Notes: generated by a model from the letters alone, not told the origin. 64,000 nucleotides of DNA from DASSSY01 sp035708205 (GCA_035708205.1 DASSSY010000008.1:186001-250000), one strand, 5' to 3'; positions 15,515 to 25,052 are shown, counted from the first letter of the stretch. A program made the numbers and translations.

Positions 15515-16585
15515 TCATTCCAGGCTTTCTTTTAACTTATGATAGTCGATACTTTCAAAAATTTCTTTTGTGCGCTCCTTTAGAAAATCCGGGCAAAACT
15601 CCTGCGGAGAACCGTTCCAGTACCAATAGGTAACAATCATTGCCTGTGGTTTCGAAGGTGGCTGCGTCGGGTCATAATAATCAGGATTGACAATATATAA
15701 AGGCCAGCCCTCTTTTCTTCCGTAGGGAACCAGGTATTGCAGGTCGCTGTTGACGTATTTATGGCTTTCCACATCAACATAAGCTACGGCCTGTGCTTCA
15801 CCAGGCGACATTTTCGATACCAGGTCCTTATATTTGCTGATGCGTTCCGTGCATGGCACAATCTCTGCCTGGATCTTGCTTATATTGTTGCCCATTGACC
15901 GGATACCGTCTTCAATCGTCTTTTGGATGTCTTTATAAACAGGTTCTTTCAGGTTTTTTTGAGATTGGAGGATATCTTTTTTTAATTCGGCAATACTTTT
16001 TTCATTATTCTTTATATTCAATTGTTCTTTCGCAATAAGATATTGTACGTATTCTTTACGGGTAAAAGGGATGAATACGGGCTTGTTATTGCCGCGCAGC
16101 ACCCGGAAAGCAAAATCGCGGTCGGTGCCTGCGTTGAATGGGTAATTTTTAAAACTATACTCAACGTAATCCGCGGTGGAATCTCCTGCCGGTATCCGTT
16201 GAAACGGATGCGGTATTTTCAGCTTTTCATCGTAATCATCAAAAAAACCGGCGTTGCGTGTAAAGAAATCCTTGGGATTTAAATATATTCTAATGTTAGC
16301 CGGAGCCTCATCTACCTTTTTTATGCTGCCTGTTTTATCGACCGTATAATTAAAGAGCAGGATTTCAAATATTCCGGCGCCCGTATATATCCCGGCTTCA
16401 AATCCAGCCGGCCTGGCCAGCGTTTTACTTGCCCTGGCCGCCTCAAAGATCTTCCCGGATATTCCTTTAAATGTGCCGTTTGCAGGCAGGCCCGTTATTT
16501 TTCCGGGAATTTCGGAGAGGTTGCCTGTTTGCGCATGTAAAGCCGGTGTCACTAATAAAAACGTAAAAAAGAAAAGGGTTTTCAT
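15515..16585 (-). CDS. Secreted protein of unknown function
   Basis: 356 residues with a clear signal peptide (LFFFTFLLVTPALHAQ). The mature part has an N-terminal region of about 190 residues without repeats and a Lys/Gln/Glu-rich coiled-coil stretch (about 195-265, KSIAELKKDILQSQKN). The C-terminal module ends in YWYWNGSPQEFCPDFLKERTK. Two or three cysteines could form a disulfide. I do not recognise the family. It sits 33 bases downstream of the OmpA-type gene and is very likely co-transcribed, so it may act in the same envelope assembly. Confidence 0.8.
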   Translation of the reverse strand: MKTLFFFTFLLVTPALHAQTGNLSEIPGKITGLPANGTFKGISGKIFEAARASKTLARPAGFEAGIYTGAGIFEILLFNYTVDKTGSIKKVDEAPANIRIYLNPKDFFTRNAGFFDDYDEKLKIPHPFQRIPAGDSTADYVEYSFKNYPFNAGTDRDFAFRVLRGNNKPVFIPFTRKEYVQYLIAKEQLNIKNNEKSIAELKKDILQSQKNLKEPVYKDIQKTIEDGIRSMGNNISKIQAEIVPCTERISKYKDLVSKMSPGEAQAVAYVDVESHKYVNSDLQYLVPYGRKEGWPLYIVNPDYYDPTQPPSKPQAMIVTYWYWNGSPQEFCPDFLKERTKEIFESIDYHKLKESLE

Positions 16586-16619
16586 AGGCCCGTTATTTTT
16601 GATAAAATTGCCGGTATGC

Positions 16620-17840
16620 TTATATCTTCACGAATTCAACACGCCGGTTATTTGCTTTCCCTTCGGCAGTTGCGTTACTATCGATGGGCTTTGTTTCACC
16701 AAACCCTTTCGCCGTCAGGCGGCTCCCGTCAATACCCATTTTTATCAATCGCGTTCTTACGGCATCCGCGCGGGCCTGCGATAACTTCATGTTAGTGTCG
16801 TCATTGCCATCGCTATCGGTGTGGCCGTCTATTTCAAATTTCAGGTCGCTGTGTTCCTTCATTAGTTTAGTAAGCTCATTCAAGGTACCCATCGATTCCG
16901 GCTTAATCGTCGATTTATTGACCTCGAACAAAATACCATGAGTAATGATCTTACCATCGGTAACGATCTTATTGTATTTGTCAGCGCCCCCGGCCGCCAG
17001 CCGCATGTTCTTGATCCTGATGCCATACCGGTCTGCTTTGATATAAAACCTGTCAGCGCCCTCCGGCAACGCATTGGTAGCGCAAACCCGGTACGCATCT
17101 ATATATGCCTTGCCGATATTTTTGCGCACATAAATAGCTATATGATGCCAGGTATTGCCGGTGCCAAAAGATTGCTGCAACGCCGGGGGGAAATCCTGGT
17201 CTTTTGATGTGCCGAAAGAGCACCTGGAAACACCGTCAATGACAAATGCATACAATCCCCCGTTGTAGTAGTTTTGATCTCCACTATTGCAAAAGGCGAC
17301 CCTGAAATTGCTCACGTACTTAAAATAAGCATCATTGTTTTCATAGAGTACGTCAAACTCCAGGGTAAATTGCTCCGGAAGGTATTTATCCGAACTCATC
17401 AGGGGCTCTACAGCCGTTTTAGCGTTGGGCTCCAGGTGCAGTACCTTTTCCCCGTCAAAAGACTGTATTTCGGCCGTTCCCGCTTTAATCGTGAAGCGTG
17501 CCGGCAGTTCGGCGTCCTCTTCGCCGCTCAGATCGGGCTGGAAGATAATTTTATCACCCGGTACGAAATCATAGTTTTTATAACTATTGCCGCTCCCAGC
17601 CGACATGCTCGCGACAACCGCATCATTGCCTGTCACATGATCACTTTTAACGGTTTCGACTACTTTTTTTTCAGATGCGTCCATTGCTTTACCGGCAACG
17701 TCTCCCGACTTATTTACTATGTGGTTTTCTACTGTTTGCTTTACACGGCTGCTTACTTTGTTCCAAAGCTGCGCATGGACTTGCCTTGTCATGAACATGA
17801 CAAACAGCAAAAGGGCATATTTTTGAAATAATTTTTTCAT
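16620..17840 (-). CDS. OmpA-family peptidoglycan-anchored protein with N-terminal jelly-roll region
   Basis: 406 residues. Signal peptide at the N-terminus (YALLLFVMFMTRQVHAQ). Residues about 90-270 look like a LamG/concanavalin-type sandwich (FTLEFDVLYENND, NTWHHIAIYVRKNIGKAYID). The last 120 residues are a canonical OmpA C-terminal domain: FEVNKSTIKPES, FEIDGHTDSDGNDDTN, LSQARADAVRTRLIKMGI and NRRVEFVKI, including the Asp and Arg that bind diaminopimelate in the family. It should therefore hold peptidoglycan while the N-terminal part binds a ligand. First gene of the leftward four-gene cassette and divergent from the kinase/regulator pair at 18052. Confidence 0.9.
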   Translation of the reverse strand: MKKLFQKYALLLFVMFMTRQVHAQLWNKVSSRVKQTVENHIVNKSGDVAGKAMDASEKKVVETVKSDHVTGNDAVVASMSAGSGNSYKNYDFVPGDKIIFQPDLSGEEDAELPARFTIKAGTAEIQSFDGEKVLHLEPNAKTAVEPLMSSDKYLPEQFTLEFDVLYENNDAYFKYVSNFRVAFCNSGDQNYYNGGLYAFVIDGVSRCSFGTSKDQDFPPALQQSFGTGNTWHHIAIYVRKNIGKAYIDAYRVCATNALPEGADRFYIKADRYGIRIKNMRLAAGGADKYNKIVTDGKIITHGILFEVNKSTIKPESMGTLNELTKLMKEHSDLKFEIDGHTDSDGNDDTNMKLSQARADAVRTRLIKMGIDGSRLTAKGFGETKPIDSNATAEGKANNRRVEFVKI

Positions 17841-17944
17841 TGCTTTATTTTTAGAATGTGGAGAAATATTTCGATAAATTGTTCAGGCAAAGTTCCGCTG
17901 TACCAGCATTTTAGACAATCCCTCGAAAACAGGTTTTTTGGCAT

Positions 17945-17962
17945 ATCCCCTAAAAAGGGGAT
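17945..17962. promoter_or_regulatory. Palindrome in divergent gap: candidate operator
   Basis: ATCCCC-TAAAAA-GGGGAT, a perfect 6+6 palindrome, lies in the 211-base gap between the OmpA-type cassette and the histidine kinase gene, about 105 bases from one start and 90 from the other. A TTTTT run follows on the + strand, so it could also act as an attenuator hairpin in a kinase leader RNA. A role as binding site for the adjacent NarL-type regulator is inference. Confidence 0.4.
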
Positions 17963-18051
17963 TTTTCTAAAATGCTTGGCAGGATTATTTTTTTTAGGGA
18001 ATTTTACTTCGTTATGTAAAACTTATACAGCTCTGGCTAACCCCGTCTTAC

Positions 18052-20064
18052 ATGCATAAAATGTTATTCATATCCCTTCTAGTTGCATCGCTATCGTTTA
18101 CTTTTAGTGATGGATCATATGCGCAGAACAGGTATGCGGACAGCCTGAAAAATGAATTGAATAAAAGTAACCTGCCCGACAGCGTTCGCCTGAGAATACT
18201 ATTGGAGCTGGGAAACCATCTTTATCTCTCTGACAAAACAAAAGCATCAAAATACTTTTGGAATGTTTACCGGACCGCGCAAAACAAAAAAAATAATTAT
18301 TACCGGGGAGAAGCATTGAGCGGGTTGGGAAACGCCTGTTACGAAAGAAGCGATTATGATAGCGCCCTGTATTATTACCATTGGGCGGACAGCCTTTACT
18401 CAACTGATACCTCTGAAATTTCAAGGGAATCCAGGGCATCCAATAAAGCCAGCATGGGCAATATCGAAGTCATGCGGAACAACTATGAAACTGCTATGCA
18501 TTATTTTATGGACGCTATTGTCGTTATGAACCAAAGTACGGCAGACAATAAATGGAAAGTGATCGGCAATTTATATGCAGATATTGCAAACATTTACAAT
18601 GATATGGGGCAATCTGGCAAGGCATTGGATTACGATTTAAAAGCGCTGCGATCTCACAAAAAACAACCAAATAATTTACTGTTGACCGGTATGCTTGAAC
18701 TTTACGTAGCCAGCGATTATACCAGTTTAAGAAAGATGGACGCGGCACGGTCCCACCTTACGCGCGCCGCGTCCATAGCGGCGGCATTGGGCTCATTCTC
18801 CTTCTATTATAGCCTGTACAGCGAGTGGGGGCGGTTTTATCAAAAATCCTCCCGGCTTTCAGAAGCTGTTGATAATTTTCAGCAAGCCCTGCATTACGCA
18901 AAGGAAAAGGGCGGCAGGTTTGATATTATGAATGCTTATAGAATGCTGGGGTTCGCCTACCGCGATATGCAGGATCATACGAAAAGCGCTGCTGCTTTGG
19001 AAAGCGCTTTACAACTGGCCAGGGAATTAAAAAATTACAGGCTGGAAGCCGAACTATTAAAAAACCTGGCATTGGTGGAGGCCAACCGGCACGACGATCA
19101 TGATGCAACCCAATACTACCTGCAGTATGTACAACTGAGCGACAGCCTGAATGAGTCGGATTTACAAAAAAGAGTCAATGAAATCGAGAACAAATACCGG
19201 GCTAAGCAAAGGCAGGATAGTATTCTCGTGCTTCAGAAGAATAATGACATCCAGCAATTAGCCCTGCACAAAAGGAGGAATTTGAATATTGCCCTGTTGA
19301 CGGTCCTTCTGCTGTCAGGGCTTATCGGCGCGCTTCTCTACCGTAATAGCCGGCACCGTCATTATATCCTGAAGCAAAATGAATTATTACATACCCGCCG
19401 CATCAGCGAGCTGGAAAAAGAGCACCAGCTGGTTGCCATGCAATCCGTCTTGAAAGGCCAGGAGGAAGAAAGAGGAAGGCTGGCCAAAGACCTGCATGAC
19501 GGGGTGGGCGGCCTATTATCAGGTGTTAAATTATCACTCTCCACCATGAAAGGAAACGTTTTTTTATCCGAAGAGAGCGCAACAGCGGTGGAACGGGTGC
19601 TGAAGCAGCTGGACCAGTCCATTGCCGAGCTGCGGCGGGTATCACACAATATGATGCCGGAATCGCTGATCAAATTCGGCCTGGGCGAAACCATTGAAAG
19701 CTATTGCGCGCAGATCAATCAGAACAGCGCCCTCCGGGTCCGCTTCCAATCATACGGTTTGGAGCAGCGCCTGGATGAAAGTAGCGAGATCATCATCTAC
19801 CGTATCCTGCAGGAGCTGCTGAGCAATATCCTGAAGCATGCCGATGCCCGCCAGGTATTGGTGCAGCTGATCCGCGAAGCAAAGCGCTTTGACCTCACCG
19901 TAGAAGACGATGGCAAAGGCTTTATTACTGATGCCGTAACGGCCGGGAACGGCGCGGGCTTATCCAATATCCGTTCCCGGGTAGCCTACCTGGGCGGCAA
20001 GCTGGATATCCATTCGGTTCCCGGCCAGGGTACATCCGTTCATATTGAAATACCGTTAACATGA
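18052..20064 (+). CDS. TPR-containing sensor histidine kinase (HisKA_3/NarX type)
   Basis: 670 residues. Signal peptide (LFISLLVASLSFTFSDGSYAQ), then a periplasmic TPR array (about 45-345) and a coiled coil. A single membrane helix follows near residues 405-422 (NIALLTVLLLSGLIGALLY). Cytoplasmic HisKA_3 dimerisation domain with the phospho-acceptor H482 in LAKDLHDGVGGLLSG, then an HATPase_c domain with the N box (ELLSNILKHADA) and G boxes (VEDDGKGF, GAGLSNIRSRV). It autophosphorylates and passes phosphate to the regulator encoded next; the two genes overlap by ATGA. The input is unknown; TPRs suggest a protein or peptide ligand, possibly a product of the divergent exported cassette. ATG 18061 is an alternative start. 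Confidence 0.92.
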   Translation: MHKMLFISLLVASLSFTFSDGSYAQNRYADSLKNELNKSNLPDSVRLRILLELGNHLYLSDKTKASKYFWNVYRTAQNKKNNYYRGEALSGLGNACYERSDYDSALYYYHWADSLYSTDTSEISRESRASNKASMGNIEVMRNNYETAMHYFMDAIVVMNQSTADNKWKVIGNLYADIANIYNDMGQSGKALDYDLKALRSHKKQPNNLLLTGMLELYVASDYTSLRKMDAARSHLTRAASIAAALGSFSFYYSLYSEWGRFYQKSSRLSEAVDNFQQALHYAKEKGGRFDIMNAYRMLGFAYRDMQDHTKSAAALESALQLARELKNYRLEAELLKNLALVEANRHDDHDATQYYLQYVQLSDSLNESDLQKRVNEIENKYRAKQRQDSILVLQKNNDIQQLALHKRRNLNIALLTVLLLSGLIGALLYRNSRHRHYILKQNELLHTRRISELEKEHQLVAMQSVLKGQEEERGRLAKDLHDGVGGLLSGVKLSLSTMKGNVFLSEESATAVERVLKQLDQSIAELRRVSHNMMPESLIKFGLGETIESYCAQINQNSALRVRFQSYGLEQRLDESSEIIIYRILQELLSNILKHADARQVLVQLIREAKRFDLTVEDDGKGFITDAVTAGNGAGLSNIRSRVAYLGGKLDIHSVPGQGTSVHIEIPLT

Positions 20065-20687
20065 TCACTGTTTTTATTATTGATGACCATCCGATGATCG
20101 TAGCAGGATTACGCAGCCTGCTGGACGGAATGGAAGACGTAAATGTTGCCGGTTCCTGCGGCAACGCGATCGACAGCTTGCCCCTTCTCAAAAAAACTGC
20201 GGTCGACCTGGTTTTTATGGATATCAACCTCCCGGACATCAGCGGCATTGAACTATGTAAAAAAGTCAGGAAAGAGTTCCCTGCGATGAAAGTGATGGCC
20301 ATCAGTACTTTCAGCGACCGGGGATATATTACCCGAATGATCGACAACGGCGCTTCGGGCTACCTTATTAAAAGCGCCTCAGCTGAGGAAATAAAAGGAG
20401 CGATTCATACCGTAATGAGCGGAGGGCTTTACCTCAGCTTGTCGATGGAGCAGCTGCTGCTTAATCCTAATACCACCGCACCGGGTATTATCCCGGTGCT
20501 CACGCGGCGTGAAAAAGAAATCCTGGGGCTGATCGCTGAAGGGCTGACCAATAACCAGATTGCCGGCAGGCTTTATATAAGTCCGCTGACGGTAGATTCG
20601 CACCGCAAGAACCTGCTTACCAAATTCGGGGTAAATAATACTGCTATGCTGGTCAGATTCGCGGTAGAAAATAGGCTTGTTGAGTAG
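20061..20687 (+). CDS. NarL/FixJ-type response regulator
   Basis: 208 residues. Receiver domain (1-120) with the acidic pair D9/D10 region (IIDDHP), phosphorylation site D54 in VFMDINLPD, the Thr/Ser switch (AISTFS) and conserved Lys in YLIKSAS. LuxR-type helix-turn-helix (about 145-205: LTRREKEILGLIAEGLTNNQIAGRL, SPLTVDSHRKNLLTKFG, here split into two blocks). Its ATG overlaps the kinase stop, so it is the cognate partner. Likely targets include its own operon and the divergent envelope cassette, judging from the shared upstream region. Confidence 0.95.
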   Translation: MITVFIIDDHPMIVAGLRSLLDGMEDVNVAGSCGNAIDSLPLLKKTAVDLVFMDINLPDISGIELCKKVRKEFPAMKVMAISTFSDRGYITRMIDNGASGYLIKSASAEEIKGAIHTVMSGGLYLSLSMEQLLLNPNTTAPGIIPVLTRREKEILGLIAEGLTNNQIAGRLYISPLTVDSHRKNLLTKFGVNNTAMLVRFAVENRLVE

Positions 20688-20965
20688 ACTTAGACAATTA
20701 TGGCATCACGGCTATCCTGCCTCCAGTGGTCGGTCCTCATCAACCATCAGATAAACCATTGTGCCAAAAAATATCCAAACGGTATAAGGACGGAAAGTGA
20801 CGATTTATTGCAGGCATCATTTTAACATTCAGGGCTAAGCAATATCTTGCTGCATTTCCTTAGTCGCGAATCCAATGTTAGTTTTAAGCGCCTGTCCTTT
20901 ATCATCTCAACTTTATAAAGTAATTTTACCGCTTTATAAATTTAATTACGTTTCCGTCTAATACA

Positions 20966-23383
20966 ATGAAGATTTCTTATAACTGGCTTAAAGAATATTT
21001 ACCAGAAGACATTGCTCCAGAAAAGCTTAGTGAAATCCTTACAGGGATTGGCCTTGAGGTTGAGGAAACAGAGCTCAAAGCAGCTATACCGGGAAATTTG
21101 GAAGGCCTGTTTGTCGGTCTGGTGGAAACCTGCAAGCCGCATGACAATGCCGATAAACTCAGGGTGACTACCGTCCGGGTCAATGAGTCGACCGTACTGC
21201 CTATTGTTTGCGGTGCGCCCAATGTTGCCAGCGGTCAGAAAGTGTTGGTGGCAACGGTAGGGGCAACGCTTTATCCTGCAGGCGGAGAGCCTTTTAAAAT
21301 TAAAAAATCAAAGATCCGTGGTGAAATCAGCGAAGGCATGATCTGTGCGGAGGATGAAATAGGCATGGGCGCGGACCATGAGGGCATTATGGTCTTACCG
21401 GAAGATACGCCTGTCGGCCTTACCGCCGCGGCCTATTTCCGGCTTCCCGAACCGGAAATTATTTATACTATTGGTCTGACGCCGAACCGGAGCGATGCCA
21501 ATAGCCATTTAGGCACAGCAAAGGATGTTTGCGCTTATTTAAGCTACCATCAGCAAAGAGATGTCCGGCCGAATATACCTTTATCAGCCAAAAGCATTGA
21601 GGTTGTTGGAGAAGGATTACCTGTAAAGGTCAAAGTGGAAAATATTGAAGCTTGTTCCCGCTATTCGGGGATCCTTATGAAAAACGTAACGGTCGGTCCT
21701 TCGCCCGAATGGCTGAAAAGCAGGTTGCGCGCTGTCGGCATTCATGCCGTCAACAATGTTGTGGACATTACCAATTTTGTTCTTCAGGAATATGGTCAGC
21801 CCCTGCATGCTTTTGATTATGATAAAATTTCGGGCAGGGAGATCATCGTCAAAAACCTGCCTGCCGGTACTGGATTTATTACCCTGGACAACCAGGAACA
21901 AACGCTCAGCGAAGAGGACCTGATGATTTGTGACGGTTCCGGGAATCCTATGTGTATGGCAGGCGTTTACGGCGGTTTGCATTCCGGTATCAGCGACAAC
22001 AGTACGACTATTTTTATAGAGAGCGCTTATTTTCAGCCCAGGAGTATCCGGCGCAGCTCTGTCCGGCACAATTTAAGAACCGAGGCCGCTACCCATTTCG
22101 AAAAAGGTGTGGACATGAAAAATGTCCTGCCTGCGCTTAAACGTGCCGTGTTGCTGATCCAGGACCTGGCCGGGGCTGAAGTGGCTTGTGACATTATCGA
22201 CCTGTATCCGGATCCGCAACCGGAACGGACCATAAATTTCAGTTACGCTTACCTTGATAAGATCTGCGGCAAAGCTTTTGAGCCGGGGGCGGTCAAAAAA
22301 TTATTCGGTGCGTTGGGCTTTACCGTTAAAGAAGACGACGGTGAAAGATTGGTAGTGGGCGTTCCGGCGGAGAACCCTGATATTTTCCAGCCTGCGGACC
22401 TGGCGGAAGAAGTCTTGCGTATAGACGGCCTGGATAATATTCCCGTTCCTGAAACCTTGCATTATACGCTTAACCAAAGCGACAACCACCAGGATTTACG
22501 GAACATGAAGGAACGTATGGCGGAATACCTGGCTTATTCGGGTTTGCAGGAAATTATTACCAATTCCATTACCAACAGCAGATTTTATCCCGAACAGGGC
22601 CAAGCGGTTAAGCTCATGAACAGCCTTTCTTCCGAATTGGATATTCTGCGGCCTGAAATGCTGGAGAGCGGCCTGGAGGTCATTGCTTATAATGTCAACC
22701 GTAAAATGGCTGACATTCATATTTTCGAATTTGGTAAAACTTACGCTGACAAAGGCCAGCGGCAATACGAACAAACGGAATGGCTGGGCATCTGGAGTAC
22801 GGGCAATAGCCGGCCGCAACACTGGGCGCAGCCTGCTGAAGCTTCGGATATCTATCTTTTAAAAGGAATGGTGGCATCGCTTTTTACCCTGGTGGGCTTG
22901 AAAAAGGTGCAGGAGGTCCATGAACCGGGAAAAATTACCTGGAAGAGAGGACGGCAGGTCCTGGCGACATTAAGCATTGTGGCACAGGAGCGTCTGAAAT
23001 TGTTTGGCATCAAGCAGCAGGTTTATTTTGCAGCTATTCATCTCGAAAATTTGTTCCGGGCCGTACAGGACAATGTCATTAAATATGCCGAAGCGCCCAG
23101 GTTTCCTGCCGTGAAGCGCGACCTGGCCCTGGTTGTACCGGAAGCCGTGCGTTATGAAGAAATCTCTGCCATTGCCGGAAAACAAAAATGGGAAGCTTTG
23201 ATCAACTTTGATTTGTTTGATATTTTTGAGCATGAAAAGATCGGCAAGGGCAACAAGTCCATGGCGCTGAGCTTTACTTTCCAGCTCAAGGACCGAACTT
23301 TGACCGATAAGGAGGTGGACGATTTCATGAATAAGCTGATAAGCGATTATCAACAAAAAGTAAACGCGACGATTAGAAGTTAA
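20966..23383 (+). CDS. pheT: Phenylalanine--tRNA ligase beta subunit
   Basis: 805 residues, usual length. It forms the alpha2-beta2 enzyme that charges tRNA-Phe; pheS is not in this window. Domains in order: N-terminal MKISYNWLKEYLP start, EMAP-like tRNA-binding domain (about 40-150), B3/B4 editing domain (about 215-395, with GVHAVNNVVDITNFV-like block HAVNNVVDITNFVLQEYGQP), B5 (about 405-480), core domain, and the FDX-ACB anticodon-binding domain at the end (about 708-803, PRFPAVKRDLALVVP). First gene of a tight cluster: the next start is 5 bases after its stop. The 278-base upstream gap holds no recognisable gene. Confidence 0.97.
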   Translation: MKISYNWLKEYLPEDIAPEKLSEILTGIGLEVEETELKAAIPGNLEGLFVGLVETCKPHDNADKLRVTTVRVNESTVLPIVCGAPNVASGQKVLVATVGATLYPAGGEPFKIKKSKIRGEISEGMICAEDEIGMGADHEGIMVLPEDTPVGLTAAAYFRLPEPEIIYTIGLTPNRSDANSHLGTAKDVCAYLSYHQQRDVRPNIPLSAKSIEVVGEGLPVKVKVENIEACSRYSGILMKNVTVGPSPEWLKSRLRAVGIHAVNNVVDITNFVLQEYGQPLHAFDYDKISGREIIVKNLPAGTGFITLDNQEQTLSEEDLMICDGSGNPMCMAGVYGGLHSGISDNSTTIFIESAYFQPRSIRRSSVRHNLRTEAATHFEKGVDMKNVLPALKRAVLLIQDLAGAEVACDIIDLYPDPQPERTINFSYAYLDKICGKAFEPGAVKKLFGALGFTVKEDDGERLVVGVPAENPDIFQPADLAEEVLRIDGLDNIPVPETLHYTLNQSDNHQDLRNMKERMAEYLAYSGLQEIITNSITNSRFYPEQGQAVKLMNSLSSELDILRPEMLESGLEVIAYNVNRKMADIHIFEFGKTYADKGQRQYEQTEWLGIWSTGNSRPQHWAQPAEASDIYLLKGMVASLFTLVGLKKVQEVHEPGKITWKRGRQVLATLSIVAQERLKLFGIKQQVYFAAIHLENLFRAVQDNVIKYAEAPRFPAVKRDLALVVPEAVRYEEISAIAGKQKWEALINFDLFDIFEHEKIGKGNKSMALSFTFQLKDRTLTDKEVDDFMNKLISDYQQKVNATIRS

Positions 23384-23388
23384 AGCTG

Positions 23389-23667
23389 ATGAAAGAATTG
23401 GCACCACTGCAAGAGAAATTAGGTCTCCTGATCAGGCGTTTTAACGAGCTGAAAGAGGAAAATTTAGTCCTAAAGGCGGCCATTAGCCGTCAGGATGAAG
23501 AGCTGGCATCCCTCAGGGCGGAAGAAGAACGGTTGCGACAGGAATTTGCCCGGGAAGACCTGAAGCGGCATTTACAGCAGCTTACGGGACACCGGAAAGA
23601 ACAAATTAAAAAGCAGATTGAGCAAATATTGATGATGATCGAAAAAAATATCAATTTTTTAAACTAA
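23389..23667 (+). CDS. Small coiled-coil protein behind pheT (ZapB-like?)
   Basis: 92 residues, almost wholly predicted coiled coil: heptad-like Leu/Glu/Lys pattern (KLGLLIRRFNELKEENLVLK, ISRQDEELASLRAEEERLRQ) and a basic C-terminal half. Bacteroidota often carry such a protein between pheT and zapA, and it has been compared to ZapB, a FtsZ-ring-associated coiled coil; no zapA follows here. The function is inferred only from context and architecture. Confidence 0.75.
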   Translation: MKELAPLQEKLGLLIRRFNELKEENLVLKAAISRQDEELASLRAEEERLRQEFAREDLKRHLQQLTGHRKEQIKKQIEQILMMIEKNINFLN

Positions 23668-23673
23668 AGCCGT

Positions 23674-24225
23674 TTGAATCGTTTTTGTAAATATTTTATT
23701 GGGTTGCCGGTTTTGTTCCTGCTGGGCTTGTCTTTTAATTCCTGCGAGAAAGATACCCCTGATTGTTTCGAGCCCAGTTCAGTGCTTACACGTGCGCGTT
23801 TCGTGATTAAGGATTCCGTTCATGTGGATACATTGATTGATTCTGTTTACGTAGATACCACTATTGTGCAGTATCGGGATACTTTATTTAAAAGCCCGGT
23901 AATGGTGTCGCTGAATATGCCGCAAAACCTTATCGTTTACGGTACACCGGTCAATAATTATATGGGCTTCCCGTTTAATCCCGATTCGGGAAGAATTCTG
24001 TATGCGCTTCAGTATGACACTACCAGGGCGCTTCGGGATACGTTAACTTATTTCTATCATTCTTCCGTTCATTTTATTTCTAACGCCTGTGGCTTTACTC
24101 ATTTTTATCATATAGACAGTATGGAAGCGACCAGACACCTGATTGACTCTTTTACCATCAATGAAAGGGATGTTACCGACAAAGCTTCAGACCGTCATGT
24201 AACCCTGTATTTCTTTAATCAATAG
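23674..24225 (+). CDS. DUF6452 family exported protein
   Basis: 183 residues from a TTG start 6 bases after the preceding stop; no better ATG precedes the signal sequence (FIGLPVLFLLGLSFNSC). The Cys after FNS suggests a lipoprotein, although the lipobox is not ideal. Mature part is beta-rich with repeated DSVxVDT motifs (DSVHVDTLIDSVYVDTT). The size, the N-terminal SCEKD and the partner gene fit DUF6452, a Bacteroidota-only family that normally precedes a DUF6048 gene as here. Function unknown; an outer-membrane partner role is plausible. Confidence 0.75.
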   Translation: MNRFCKYFIGLPVLFLLGLSFNSCEKDTPDCFEPSSVLTRARFVIKDSVHVDTLIDSVYVDTTIVQYRDTLFKSPVMVSLNMPQNLIVYGTPVNNYMGFPFNPDSGRILYALQYDTTRALRDTLTYFYHSSVHFISNACGFTHFYHIDSMEATRHLIDSFTINERDVTDKASDRHVTLYFFNQ

Positions 24226-24230
24226 TCACC

Positions 24231-24947
24231 GTGAAAATGTCCTGGCGTAGAAAAATCGTGTTTTGCTTTTGTTGTCTTTTATGGGCCTTTCCGGTTATGG
24301 GACAATCACCGGCGGACAGTGGTCAGGCAAAGGCTATGGTTAAAAAGCTCAGCCGGCAGCCGGAAATTCACCAGGTAACCATCGGGTTTGATTTTGGGCG
24401 TATTTTGTTCAATAATTTATTTCCCAGCCGGAAAGGCTATGAAATGCAGGTCGATTACAATTGGAGCGATAACCTGTATTTTGCGGCGGAAACAGGATGG
24501 GGGCGTGGCAAAATTGATTATGCCTTTTTAAAATACACGACGAAAGGTACCTTTATAAGATTAGGCGTCAACAAAACCTTATTGGGGCGCCTTGGCCCAA
24601 ATGACTTTGATAATGCTTTTATCGGCGTTCGTTATGGTATGGGTTTTGGCCATATGAGCGATGCTGCTTTTTCAGTTTCTTCTCCTTTTGGCGGTTCTTC
24701 TGATGGTGAGGTGCCCGGGCAAAATTATTTTGTGCACTGGGGCGAATTGGTGGGCGGATTAAAGGTTGGTTTTTGGCATAATCTGTATGCCGGCTGGACG
24801 GTTCGCGGTAAATTCCTGTTCAACCCCGGGACCTTTGGAAATCTTTCTCCTAATTACATTCCCGGCTTTGGTAAGGGAGACAAGAATACTATTTTTGATT
24901 TTAACTTTTATCTCAGCTACGGTATTCAATGGCGGCAGTCAAAATGA
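24231..24947 (+). CDS. DUF6048 family outer-membrane beta-barrel-like protein
   Basis: 238 residues from GTG 24231 (ATG at 24237 is an alternative). Signal peptide (IVFCFCCLLWAFPVMGQ). The mature protein alternates Gly, aromatic and polar residues as in small outer-membrane barrels: GFDFGRILFNNLFPSRKGYE, VDYNWSDNLYFAAETGWGRG, and a C-terminal aromatic strand (FNFYLSYGIQW). It follows the DUF6452 gene by 5 bases; the pair is conserved in Bacteroidota and probably forms one envelope unit. Function unknown. Confidence 0.75.
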   Translation: MKMSWRRKIVFCFCCLLWAFPVMGQSPADSGQAKAMVKKLSRQPEIHQVTIGFDFGRILFNNLFPSRKGYEMQVDYNWSDNLYFAAETGWGRGKIDYAFLKYTTKGTFIRLGVNKTLLGRLGPNDFDNAFIGVRYGMGFGHMSDAAFSVSSPFGGSSDGEVPGQNYFVHWGELVGGLKVGFWHNLYAGWTVRGKFLFNPGTFGNLSPNYIPGFGKGDKNTIFDFNFYLSYGIQWRQSK

Positions 24948-25022
24948 TCCCGGGATAAGACATACTTTTTCATTATTGCAATTTCCCCCCAAACAGGGTA
25001 TGGAATAGTGTTCACAAAATAT

Positions 25023-25030
25023 TATTTTTG
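25023..25030 (+). promoter_or_regulatory. TAnnTTTG promoter element for the M16 peptidase gene
   Basis: TATTTTTG matches the Bacteroidota -7 consensus. Transcription would start near 25036, about 16 bases before the ATG at 25053. No good TTTG is seen 18-20 bases further upstream. Confidence 0.5.
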
Positions 25031-25052
25031 CCGCAATAAAAATTTATAATTC

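Noticed and set aside
17856..18059. 67-codon frame upstream of the histidine kinase
   Set aside because: It lies in the control region, contains the palindrome, has no recognisable domain and overlaps the kinase start; probably chance.
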